Below are positions 26,489 through 34,389 of a stretch of 64,000 bases of DNA, piece after piece. Origin of the DNA: Nereida sp024640765. Its GTDB lineage: Bacteria; Pseudomonadota; Alphaproteobacteria; Rhodobacterales; Rhodobacteraceae. The notes beneath the pieces are model-generated. The model ran no database searches. It had not been told where the DNA came from and was given only the letters and a program-made list of their open reading frames with translations. The first letter of the stretch is position 1. Every line of letters begins with the position of its first letter. The stretch covers positions 26,160 through 90,159 of the forward strand of contig JAHEEK010000009.1 in assembly GCA_024640765.1 (NCBI GenBank), written 5' to 3'. The position numbers were made by a program, and so were the translations under genes.

Positions 26489-26872
26489 ATGAGTGCGATA
26501 ACACTAACTATGCCTAAACCGTTTTCAATGCTTCCCGATAAATCTTTAATTGTTTCAGTGGACTCAGAACCAGCCGTTGCTGTATTTTCTCAAAATCTTA
26601 CGATTATTGGTAGCGTTTTTACTACAGGCGCAATACATATTGAGGGACAAATCGATGGCGATATCAACGCACAAACTGTTGTTTTAGGTGAGACAGGAAG
26701 AGTAAAAGGCAGCATCACGAGCGATTACGTCATAGTCAATGGCAGCGTGACTGGCGATGTAATTGGTGAAAACGTACAACTGCAAGCGTCAGCGTCGATC
26801 AATGGAACTGTTTTCTACCGGAAAGTAGGGATTAGAATAGGTGCGTCAGTTGCGAAATTACGCCGTATTTAG
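26489..26872 (+). CDS. bactofilin-family cytoskeletal protein
   Basis: About 127 residues. The polymer-forming domain is a right-handed beta-helix made of short repeats: IIGSVFTTGAIHIEGQIDGD, then LGETGRVKGSI, YVIVNGSVTGDVI and VQLQASASINGTV. Bactofilins assemble filaments without nucleotide and usually scaffold cell-wall enzymes or position other proteins at the membrane. The start is uncertain: ATG at 26489 or 26513, or a TTG at 26417, none with a good ribosome site. Its neighbours are a dead phosphatase and a dead IS3 element. A ParA-like ATPase and an MreB paralogue lie downstream on the same strand. Confidence 0.85.
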   Translation: MSAITLTMPKPFSMLPDKSLIVSVDSEPAVAVFSQNLTIIGSVFTTGAIHIEGQIDGDINAQTVVLGETGRVKGSITSDYVIVNGSVTGDVIGENVQLQASASINGTVFYRKVGIRIGASVAKLRRI

Positions 26873-27214
26873 GCATAATTGTTTTCTGTAAGTGGCTTCT
26901 TAACTCAGACAGACTACCGTTGTTATCATTGTAAGCCTGTAAACCCTTAGAGACACCTAGCGCCCTTTAGAAGATACGCACGCTCGTTCATGTGAAAAGA
27001 AGTAGATTGAGCCTGAGGCGTCAACCCGATCCGTGATTTTGCGTAGTTACTCCCTTAAGTAAATTAGAAGCTTTGCAAAATAGCCTTTATTAGTTATGGC
27101 TGCATTGCACTTCCTATTTAAACTAGGGAGTCTGACTTCAGCCCCTATGGATCCAAATAGCGCCGTTTTCTAAGGCAACGTTTCTGGTTCATAGTAATCA
27201 CTTAGTAGTGAACG
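26873..27214. other. intergenic stretch without recognised features
   Basis: About 340 bp between the bactofilin gene and the dead IS3 element. I see no open frame with family resemblance, no RNA gene and no clear terminator. It probably holds the left end of the decayed insertion sequence. Confidence 0.5.
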
Positions 27215-28160
27215 ATGAGAAAGACACCGAAGAGCTCCGGCGAGAACATCGATCAAGACATCAAGCGTACGATTTGCAAACATTATTCATCCGAAGAGAG
27301 GGTCAAGATCGTGCTATGTGTCCTTCGTGACCAGGACAGCATTGCTGAGCTGTGTCGCAGTGAAAGGATTTCTCGAGGTGTCTAATGCAATTAGTTCAGG
27401 GACTTCGTGAAGGCAGAAAAGAAGGCGCTTGTTAGCGACATAGCGCGAGCCGCCAACGCTGATTAGGTCAGGGAACTGCGCCGCTAGGCAAAGTATCTGA
27501 AGAAGGTGGTTGCAGAGCACGTGCCCGACTAGGGCTTGTCAAAAACAATACTAGGGCATGGGGACGCCCGAGAGCGAGGTGCGCTGCATACGAGAAGTCG
27601 GAGATTATTTGGCTGGTAGAGGAGGGTCATGACTTAGCGCGACAAAAGCTGTGTACGCTTGGTATCCCACGGATGACATTTTACCGTTGGTATGGGTATC
27701 TGCAACGCGGTGAGACCTGATTGCAAGATCAGTGTTCCAGGCCAAAATGTGTCTGGAAGCGACTTCTTGGCTAGGTGAAAAAAGACGATCAACTTTCCCC
27801 TCTAGGAGACGCAATTGTCACCGAGTGAGTTCGCAGCATTTTCAAGGATTAGAAACCATTTTGAACTGGATGCTGAAGGCGCGGGACTTGATCACCGGCC
27901 ACACCTTCATCGTTTCGAAGGCTGTGAATGATCATCAAAGATAAAACAAATGGGATCGACCAGCTTTGGGAGACTGACTTTGCCTACTTAAGGCTCTGAG
28001 CTGAGGATGGCTTCCATCGAAGCATAGTCTCCGACAATTACAGCCGTTATATCTTCTTTTGGAAGCTCTGCACGAACATTTCGGCTAAGGATGTCGCTGA
28101 TATACTTGACTTAGTACTACACGTATCAGGCCACCGCCCAACTGCTCCTAAAGCAATTCT
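27215..28160 (+). pseudogene. degenerate IS3-family transposase (orfA and orfB remnants)
   Basis: Starting at 27215 the frame reads KRTICKHYSSEERVKIVLCV and SIAELCRSERISR, the N-terminus of an IS3-type OrfA. Further on, after stops and frame changes, KSEIIWLVEEGHDLARQKLC and IPRMTFYRWYGYLQRGET match the start of OrfB. Near 27960-28130 the integrase-core remnants DQLWETDFAYL, DNYSRYIFFWKLCT and VADILDL are recognisable. At least five in-frame stops are present, so the element is dead. Terminal inverted repeats were not found by eye. Confidence 0.8.
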
Positions 28161-28350
28161 TAACATTTGTCAGAGGCCAATCATGCAATTACGATTAACA
28201 CGGATCAGTCGGATGAGGCTCCTCAACATACAGTGAAAAATCACACGCCAACACGTTCGGCACTGAAGCCGCTGTTTTGGCTTGCAATAATAGTGTGAAG
28301 GTTGTTAGCGTATTGCAACGTCTAAATTGTAAAAAAGAGAATAGAAGCCA

Positions 28351-29139
28351 ATGAGAACTAGGATTTTTTGTGCGCATGCCGGCGGTCAAGGTAAAACAAC
28401 AACAGCCCAGGTGATTGCAACTGCACTAAAAAAACGTGGCGAGGACATTAACTTAGCCGCAGCTGATTTCATTGATGAAGAGGGCGGTTCAAAGCTTGGC
28501 CGCCTTTTTCCTGGAGAGGTTGAGGAGCTTGGGACAGGTCCTGACGTGTCGCTCGCAAAACAGGTAAATGATCTCAATGCAAATATTAAATATTGGGATT
28601 GCCTTGGGCCTTTGTTGCTCAAGGGAAACTATCTACTTGATATGGGAGCGAATGTTATTGATCAGGTTCTTCACTGGGGTGAAGTACGCAGAGCTCCCGA
28701 TCTTCTTCAGTCTCGAAGTGCACCTCCAATTGACGCCTTTTTGGTGTGTAAAGCCGAGCAGCGCGCCGTTGACGACATGACCGATCTCGTCAAAAGGTTT
28801 GGAAGTGGAAAAAGTCTACCGGTCGACAGAATTTTTATCGTTCTGAACGAGCAAATTGGTAACTTCGATGCTCTGAACATAAGATCCAAAATCGCGGAGG
28901 CTATTGACAGCAAGTCAGAAACATCAGTCGAATTTCTAACGCTACCCGCCTGTTCTTCTGAGCTCTGGGTGCCTATGGAGCAAACATATACTTCAATACT
29001 GGCTGCTCAAGCTATGGAGGAGGACCAGATACAGGAAGTCCTTGGAGTAGACTTTTGGGGAGTTCACTCCGGCAAAGATGATCTTGCGTCTTGGATCATT
29101 GATGTAGATGCGAACATAAAAGCCTCCGGCGTATTGTGA
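28351..29139 (+). CDS. ParA/MinD-like P-loop ATPase
   Basis: 262-residue protein with a Walker-type motif at the very N-terminus, AHAGGQGKTTTAQVIATALK, followed by AAADFIDEEGG and a typical LLDMGANVIDQVL (Walker B-like) near residue 95. The arrangement is that of the ParA/MinD/SIMIBI class, which positions cargo such as plasmids or protein clusters. The signature lysine before GG is replaced (AGGQGKTT instead of KGGxGKT), so ATPase dimer activation may differ. I do not recognise a named subfamily. It is followed by a strong terminator and sits between a dead IS3 and an unknown gene. Confidence 0.7.
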   Translation: MRTRIFCAHAGGQGKTTTAQVIATALKKRGEDINLAAADFIDEEGGSKLGRLFPGEVEELGTGPDVSLAKQVNDLNANIKYWDCLGPLLLKGNYLLDMGANVIDQVLHWGEVRRAPDLLQSRSAPPIDAFLVCKAEQRAVDDMTDLVKRFGSGKSLPVDRIFIVLNEQIGNFDALNIRSKIAEAIDSKSETSVEFLTLPACSSELWVPMEQTYTSILAAQAMEEDQIQEVLGVDFWGVHSGKDDLASWIIDVDANIKASGVL

Positions 29140-29198
29140 GCTCAAACTGATCTATATCACTTGCTATAGTCTGGATTTTCGTCGATTTATACTTACAG

Positions 29199-29237
29199 AA
29201 AATGATGACCACACTAAGTCAGTTGGTCATCATTTTT
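29199..29237 (+). terminator. Rho-independent terminator after the ParA-like gene
   Basis: AAAATGATGACCA pairs perfectly with TGGTCATCATTTT (13 bp) around a 12-base loop and a T run closes it. It separates the ATPase gene from the unknown gene that follows. Confidence 0.88.
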
Positions 29238-29292
29238 CAATTAGGAGTAGTTAACATTTGACGGTAAAGTATATAAACTAATCTCTGAAGTA

Positions 29293-30546
29293 TTGATCGT
29301 TCATGAATGTCGCGCAAAAAATATAGATATATTTAAAATGAAAAATCAGATTTCTTTCGAAAATGTTCGCTTAAAGAAAAATTTAATATGCTTAAGCGCC
29401 ACTGGTTTTACGGTTTTTGAGCAGGGGCGAACACTTACATATGTGTTTAAAGAGTTTGTACCTTGGGTGGATTTAAACCCGTTTGAAATGCTTTCAAAAT
29501 ATTTATTGAGTAGCGCTACTAATCCTCTGATTGATGAAGTCGATTTTTTCTTAGATAATTCTCTTACAGATATTTCTGTTGAAGATGCTTACTTTGGCTC
29601 GGGATGGCATGTTGACGAAGAAGCATTAACTTTAAGCCTATTAATAAGTAGTATATTTGGGAAGGGTACATATAAACTAGAACTTGAAACTGAATTTTAT
29701 CAATCAATAGTGAAGATTTTTGATGGAATTAATTTTCGAGATAGTAAGTTATTTTTGAAGATACCTGATGCTGATTTTCGGTACTTTGTTTATTTTAAGT
29801 TACCGATGTCAGTTGGAGCGGGTTTTGGCGGTCTAAACGTGTCTACAGCCTCAAATTTTCCAAAGCTTAATGCAGCTACCACTGCAAAAGTTGTAACTGA
29901 GCCGAAGCTGGAAAAACCACTTATACATCAAGATAAGGCAGTGACAGACAGACATTTAGAAATAGACGGGTTCCAAGGACAATCGGTTGTTTTCTTGTTA
30001 GATGAAACCAGGGAAACTTCACTTCTAACCGCAAAGCATTTCAAGGAAGCCCATCACGCAGCTATATTTGTAGAATTAGGCAGTTGGTTTAGTTCTATAC
30101 CTACCCATCTTGAGAAATATCTGTTTATTAGTGAGAAAATTAAACTGGAAAGTGATGCGATTACTGGGGAAGCTGTCGCTGGTGCTCTGGCCGATATTAG
30201 TGCAAAGTACCCGAAAAATGATATCGTTATAATTATTCAAAAACGATTAAGCTCACTGATTAACATTTCAGAAATGCCCAGCCAAATCTTATCATCAAAT
30301 AAGGATGTGAAAATTATATTATCTTGTCATAATCCCCGTCAATCGGATTTTAGTAATACTGGGTCCGACTTTTCCAGGTTTCAGCTCATATCAGGGGATA
30401 CAGGCATCAATCAAGACAATCTATTTTCAGAAAAATTTACTTATAAATTAAACCTTCAGGTGATATCTGAGTTTTTAAAGCTTGAGAAAAGAAATGCCAC
30501 ACGCGAAGAATTAGGTGCCGCATTGAGTATAATTAAATCTTTTTAG
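29293..30546 (+). CDS. unrecognised 417-residue protein, strongly AT-rich gene
   Basis: I do not recognise this protein. The first ~190 residues are rich in phenylalanine and aspartate (PWVDLNPFEMLSKYLL, DEVDFFLDNSLTDISVED) and look like a mixed alpha/beta domain. A linker of ~30 residues (KVVTEPKLEKPLIHQDKA) leads to a second domain from ~225, which opens with a strand-like SVVFLLDETRETSLL and later IVIIIQKRLSSL and VKIILSCHN, suggesting a Rossmann-like fold without an obvious P-loop. No signal peptide or membrane helix is seen. The start is uncertain: TTG at 29293 or ATG at 29338; the frame stays open back to 29251 without a normal start. Base composition is far more AT-rich than the core genes. 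Confidence 0.6.
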   Translation: MIVHECRAKNIDIFKMKNQISFENVRLKKNLICLSATGFTVFEQGRTLTYVFKEFVPWVDLNPFEMLSKYLLSSATNPLIDEVDFFLDNSLTDISVEDAYFGSGWHVDEEALTLSLLISSIFGKGTYKLELETEFYQSIVKIFDGINFRDSKLFLKIPDADFRYFVYFKLPMSVGAGFGGLNVSTASNFPKLNAATTAKVVTEPKLEKPLIHQDKAVTDRHLEIDGFQGQSVVFLLDETRETSLLTAKHFKEAHHAAIFVELGSWFSSIPTHLEKYLFISEKIKLESDAITGEAVAGALADISAKYPKNDIVIIIQKRLSSLINISEMPSQILSSNKDVKIILSCHNPRQSDFSNTGSDFSRFQLISGDTGINQDNLFSEKFTYKLNLQVISEFLKLEKRNATREELGAALSIIKSF

Positions 30547-30881
30547 AGATTATAATACATTTATTAACAAAAATTTTATGACTAACGCTTGTCATGTGTG
30601 CAACTTGCTGGGCTCTGAATACTCAAGTCACCCTCAATTGACTTATAAATATAGATAATATTTCACTGTAATTTAATGCGCGCTTCATCTGCGTCTTAGT
30701 AAGCCTGTATAGCTTTCTCACGACATCCCCCCTCAAAAAGGCGACTTGTAAATCATAGTAGACCCAGGAAGTTTATGCAGCCATTGTGGCCTGATCCTAG
30801 ACAAGTTGAGAACTGCAGTTTACCTCGCCAGAACACAGTGTTACGCTGCTGAGCGCAACGTGGTTTATGCTGGGCGACTTC
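30547..30881. other. intergenic stretch upstream of the MreB paralogue
   Basis: About 335 bp with no open frame or RNA gene that I can support. It must contain the promoter of the MreB paralogue, but no convincing -35/-10 pair stands out. Confidence 0.5.
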
Positions 30882-31898
30882 ATGGCTTACAAGATAAGTA
30901 TCGACTTAGGAACTTCCAACATTGTGATGTGTGACAATAAGAACGGTATCATTTTGGATGAGCCCTCTGTGATCGCGTTTCATACAACCAATAATCAAGA
31001 AAAACTGTTGGCTGTCGGTGACGATGCGAAGCTAATGTTGGGAAAGACACCTGATAGCATACGGGCGGTGCAGCCGTTGTCTGACGGCGTGATCGCAGAT
31101 TTTGATGCTGCTCAACAAATGATCGCCGCATTTCTTGCCAAGGTAATGAAGTTTGCAAAGTGGCGTAGACCAATCGTTTACGTTTGCGTTCCTTACGGCG
31201 CAACAGCTGTTGAAAAGAGAGCCATCAAAGCAACAATAGAAGCAGCTGGTGGAAGAAACGTTGGCCTTGTAGAAGAGCCAATGGCCGCAGCTTTAGGGGC
31301 AGGTCTGAAAGTGCTTAGCCCACGAGGTTCGATGGTTATAGATATTGGCGGCGGAACGTCAGAATTAGCGGTGTTATCCTTGGGTGGTATAGTTGTTGCT
31401 AGCTCAGAGCGCGTAGGTGGTCGTCACTTTGATGAGGCGATTGGAAGCTATATCAAGAAAAAATACAATTTACACGTCGGTATAGCCGCCTGCGAAGATA
31501 TTAAATGTTCAATTGGTACTGTTGTTGCGCCTGAAGATGGTCAAGGTGAGCAGGTAACGATACGTGGTCGTCATGCAGTTACTGGATTGCCGGAACAAAT
31601 AAAAGTTAACCAAGGAGATATTGCATTAGCTTTGGCGCCGCTAGTCATCCAACTGAGTGAAGCTCTTTTGAAGTTACTGGAGCAAACGCCACCAGATCTC
31701 TCAGGCGACATCCAAGAGGATGGAATCATGCTGACGGGAGGTGGTGCGGACCTGTTTGGACTTGATCAGCTACTCCGGACAATTACGGGTATGCACGCGG
31801 TAAGAGCGGATAATAACAAGCACTCTGTTGTTTTAGGCACTCAAATGGCAATGAATTTAGGCCGGCAGTTTGAGCATGCTATCGAGCGTAATCCGTGA
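30882..31898 (+). CDS. MreB-family actin-like protein, accessory paralogue
   Basis: 338-residue actin-fold ATPase close in length to chromosomal MreB. Motifs appear in order: phosphate-1 SIDLGTSNIVM at residue 5, the membrane/fold segment YGATAVEKRAIKATIEAAG, VEEPMAAALGAGL, phosphate-2 VIDIGGGTSELAVLSLGG, and adenosine MLTGGGADLFGLDQLL. ATP binding should be intact. MreB normally lies with mreC/mreD and rod genes; here it stands alone in an accessory AT-rich block with a bactofilin, a ParA-like ATPase and an unknown protein, so it is most likely a second copy with a specialised role. A plasmid segregation actin is the main alternative, but the sequence looks MreB- rather than ParM-like. An IS5-family element begins 37 bp downstream. 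Confidence 0.88.
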   Translation: MAYKISIDLGTSNIVMCDNKNGIILDEPSVIAFHTTNNQEKLLAVGDDAKLMLGKTPDSIRAVQPLSDGVIADFDAAQQMIAAFLAKVMKFAKWRRPIVYVCVPYGATAVEKRAIKATIEAAGGRNVGLVEEPMAAALGAGLKVLSPRGSMVIDIGGGTSELAVLSLGGIVVASSERVGGRHFDEAIGSYIKKKYNLHVGIAACEDIKCSIGTVVAPEDGQGEQVTIRGRHAVTGLPEQIKVNQGDIALALAPLVIQLSEALLKLLEQTPPDLSGDIQEDGIMLTGGGADLFGLDQLLRTITGMHAVRADNNKHSVVLGTQMAMNLGRQFEHAIERNP

Positions 31899-32009
31899 GT
31901 GTCTAAGGTTACGCAAATTATAGTCAAAATTAGGCTAGGGTCAGGACCCATTAACTGATTGCGGTTGTGGCGCTGTCGTGATTCACAGCCCCCAGTTTCG
32001 GGGGTTATC

Positions 32010-32357
32010 ATGAGCAATTTATACTGGCTTGCTGAGGCGCAAATGCAGCGTCTACGGCCTTACTTTCCAAAGAGCCGAGGCCGTGCTCGCGTAGACGATC
32101 GGCGTGTGCTGAGCGGTATTATCTTCATTAATCGCAATGGCTTAAGGTGGTGTGATGCGCCTGCCGAGTATGGCCCACCAAAGACGCTGTATAATCGCTG
32201 GAAGCGTTGGAGCGATATGGGTGTATTTGCGCGGATCATGATGGGGCTAACTGAGCAGGCTCCTGATAACCAAACCCTCTCGATTGATGCCACCTACCTC
32301 AAAGCGCATCGTACGGCCTCCAGCCTGCGGTTGAAAAAAGGGGGCGTGGACGCCTGA
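32010..32357 (+). CDS. IS5-family transposase, N-terminal part
   Basis: 115 residues starting MSNLYWLAEAQMQRLRPYFP. It contains the IS5 helix-turn-helix-like region GRARVDDRRVLSGIIFIN and the first catalytic aspartate in SIDATYLKAHRTASSL. It ends shortly after the run TTGAAAAAAGGGGG; a -1 shift there joins it to the frame at 32363-32767 and gives a ~250-residue DDE transposase. This is the usual expression mode of the IS427 group. Confidence 0.9.
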   Translation: MSNLYWLAEAQMQRLRPYFPKSRGRARVDDRRVLSGIIFINRNGLRWCDAPAEYGPPKTLYNRWKRWSDMGVFARIMMGLTEQAPDNQTLSIDATYLKAHRTASSLRLKKGGVDA

Positions 32358-32362
32358 TTGGC

Positions 32363-32767
32363 TTGACCAAGGGCGGCATGAATACAAAATTGCATGCTGT
32401 AACAGACACCAGCGGCCGCCCGATCCGCCTGTTCATTACCGCAGGCCAAGTGAGCGATTATACTGGCGCTGCAGCTTTGATGAACGGCCTGCCAAAAGCC
32501 GAATGGCTTCTCGCTGATCGAGGGTACGATGCTGATTGGTTCCGCGAGACCCTTGTAGACACGGATACAACGCCCTGCATTCCTGGCCGCAAGTCGCGCA
32601 AGAAACCCATCAAGTATGACAAGCGCCGATACAAACGCCGCAACCGCATTGAAAGGATGTTCGGCAGGCTCAAAGACTGGCGACGTGTCTCAACCCGTTA
32701 TGACCGTTGTCCGAAAGTCTTCCTGTCAGCAATCGCTCTCGCCGCAACAGTCATATTCTGGTTATGA
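32363..32767 (+). CDS. IS5-family transposase, C-terminal part
   Basis: 134 residues carrying the second aspartate in WLLADRGYDADWF and the catalytic glutamate in the Y-R-E-K signature KRRNRIERMFGRLKDWRR. The frame is -1 relative to the upstream part and is probably reached by ribosomal slippage rather than by independent initiation. All three DDE residues are present across the two parts, so this copy may be active. Confidence 0.9.
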   Translation: MTKGGMNTKLHAVTDTSGRPIRLFITAGQVSDYTGAAALMNGLPKAEWLLADRGYDADWFRETLVDTDTTPCIPGRKSRKKPIKYDKRRYKRRNRIERMFGRLKDWRRVSTRYDRCPKVFLSAIALAATVIFWL

Positions 32768-32780
32768 GTCCTGATCCTAG

Positions 32781-32995
32781 CTGATCTCTTAGATCAAGTA
32801 CGCGGCTTTGATGCCTTCACGCCGGACAACGACCCTTATGGAGAGCATGACTTCGGATCATTCCGTCACGCCGAGGCGACCATCTTCTGGAAGATCGATA
32901 CCTACGACGTGGACCTGCTGATGCACTCGCCTGATCCGACCGATCTAGCTGTCACAGCGCGCGTACTCACGATCATGTTGGCTGAAGAATATTGA
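32781..32995 (+). pseudogene. DUF3768 protein, C-terminal remnant cut by the IS element
   Basis: The open frame directly abutting the right end of the IS reads LLDQVRGFDAFTPDNDPYGE, then HDFGSFRHAEATIFWKIDTY and RVLTIMLAEEY before TGA. This is the conserved C-terminal part of DUF3768 proteins, which are common on roseobacter plasmids and integrated elements. The N-terminal part is not found on the other side of the IS, so there was also a deletion. Confidence 0.8.
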
Positions 32996-33049
32996 GATTT
33001 GATTAAAGTATCATAGTGACACTGCTTGGTTTTTGAGTAACTTCGGCCC

Positions 33050-33340
33050 ATGTCAGATTCGGTATCGCGTAAACTTTTATGGCAGGCAGTATTGCTGCAA
33101 GTTCTTCGGGACATTCGTGACGCAAACCGTGGTCATGAGGGCCATAAAGATTTTGTGACTGCAGCAAGGTGGGTTGGGACCTATCCATCTCGTGAGTTTA
33201 GTGAAGCGCGCAAAGCCTATGCATTCTTGAGTGCAACAGTGAGCAGCGCATTGCGGACTAGTTTTGTCGCCGACCTGCACCTAAGGGAGCAGAGATTGCA
33301 CCGTGTATTTCGTTTCCAGAAAACTGACGACATTCACTAG
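33050..33340 (+). CDS. small hypothetical protein
   Basis: 96 residues starting MSDSVSRKLLWQAVLLQVLR and containing ARWVGTYPSREFSEARKAYA. The LWQAVLLQ and W[VI]GTxPSRxF pattern is one I associate, without certainty, with short unannotated proteins of alphaproteobacterial mobile elements. No signal peptide or known domain is seen. It follows the DUF3768 remnant in the same orientation, which fits an origin in an integrated element. Confidence 0.5.
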   Translation: MSDSVSRKLLWQAVLLQVLRDIRDANRGHEGHKDFVTAARWVGTYPSREFSEARKAYAFLSATVSSALRTSFVADLHLREQRLHRVFRFQKTDDIH

Positions 33341-33429
33341 AGGCAAGTTGTTTCTGAATTCGAGTGAACGAGGTTTGCAACACATCTAACGACTAAACCT
33401 GCCAAAGGCTTGTTTTGTTTACTTGCCTT

Positions 33430-34299
33430 CTATCCGTCCAGGAGTTTCCAAAACGCCAGGATAGGCCCACGCAACATTTCCGTTTCATATTTTATTTTCC
33501 GCAACTCTCGCTGGCTTACCGATTGGGCCGGAACAAAGAACTCTACCCCATCGGGCTGATTGCGCACTGCGTCAAACGGCAAAATGCTGGCTCCTAATCC
33601 GCGCCGCACAAACGATAGGATGGCCGTCGTATTGCGCGCCTCCAGTGTGCTGGCGAAACGCAGGTCATTGATAATCGGATCATCAACAAGCTCGCAAAGC
33701 GGGTTTGCGATCAAGGGTTCAAGGTTTAGCAGCCCCCATTCGGATGCGCCTTGGTTGTCAAGATGCGCCTTATGGATAGGCCCGTTTTCGGCACAAACGA
33801 TGCCCAGGTCGTCAGATCGAATGCGTTCACCCTCCAACGGAGCGTCGGGTCGTGCTGAAACGATACCGATGTCAGCCTCATCGCGCTGAACACGTGCGCG
33901 GACGGTTGCACTGTCGACATCGCTGATTTCAATGCGCACATCCGGGTGGGTGATGCGAAATGCCTCGATCACATCTGGCAGCAAGGCAACTGTAGCGGAT
34001 GGCACCGCCGCGATGCGGACGATCCCAGCGGTCGACATCGCGTGACGGCGGATTGCATCGACACTTTTGTCGAAGATATCGGTGGCGCGCTGACTTTCTT
34101 CCAGAACACGCTGACCCAGTGGCGTCAGGCGGTTCTTTCTATCTGTTTCAAATAGGGTGCCGCCAACTTCTTCTTCAAATTGCGCCAACATCATGGACAC
34201 CGCAGAAGGCGTCCGACCCAAAACGGCAGCAGCCCCCGCAAGCGTACCTTGCGCTGCGGTGACTGAGAATGCTCTCAGCATTTCAAGCTTAATAGACAT
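33430..34299 (-). CDS. LysR-family transcriptional regulator
   Basis: 289 residues. The N-terminal helix-turn-helix reads MLRAFSVTAAQGTLAGAAAV followed by LGRTPSAVSMMLAQFEEEVG, and the rest is a periplasmic-binding-like effector domain (VRIAAVPSATVALLPDVIEA). It is divergent from the aldehyde dehydrogenase operon with a 90-bp spacer holding two ATTC/GAAT inverted repeats, the classic layout of a LysR activator and its target. The inducer is presumably the substrate of that operon. Confidence 0.92.
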   Translation of the reverse strand: MSIKLEMLRAFSVTAAQGTLAGAAAVLGRTPSAVSMMLAQFEEEVGGTLFETDRKNRLTPLGQRVLEESQRATDIFDKSVDAIRRHAMSTAGIVRIAAVPSATVALLPDVIEAFRITHPDVRIEISDVDSATVRARVQRDEADIGIVSARPDAPLEGERIRSDDLGIVCAENGPIHKAHLDNQGASEWGLLNLEPLIANPLCELVDDPIINDLRFASTLEARNTTAILSFVRRGLGASILPFDAVRNQPDGVEFFVPAQSVSQRELRKIKYETEMLRGPILAFWKLLDG

Positions 34300-34336
34300 T
34301 CAGTATTCCTGAATAAATCTTCAATTATTCGAGAAT
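34298..34336. promoter_or_regulatory. candidate LysR operator pair
   Basis: ATTCAG-TATTC-CTGAAT (34298-34314) is a 6-bp inverted repeat overlapping the LysR start codon, and ATTC-GA-GAAT lies at 34327-34336. Two sites of this form between a LysR gene and its divergent target match the usual recognition and activation sites. Confidence 0.5.
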
Positions 34337-34389
34337 GACTGAAGCTTTCGCATCGGTCTAGACCACAATTAAACAAATTGGAGACCAGC

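Larger units (their letters stand above)
31935..32780 (+). mobile_element. IS5-family (IS427-like) insertion sequence, copy 1
   Basis: About 846 bp bounded by imperfect inverted repeats: CTAGGGTCAGGACCCATTAA at the left and, read inwards from the right end, CTAGGATCAGGACTCATAACC. It carries two overlapping-frame transposase parts joined by a probable -1 frameshift at A6G5 (32334-32344). A second copy of ~837 bp lies at 55540-56376. Its right end cuts into a DUF3768 gene, leaving only the tail. Confidence 0.92.

Noticed and set aside
27605..27814. Small frames within the dead IS3 region on either strand
   Set aside because: They fall inside the degenerate transposase remnants and have no independent support.
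30791..30802. GCCTGATCCTAG resembling the right end of the IS5-family element
   Set aside because: Only ~10 bp match, no partner end or transposase nearby, likely chance.
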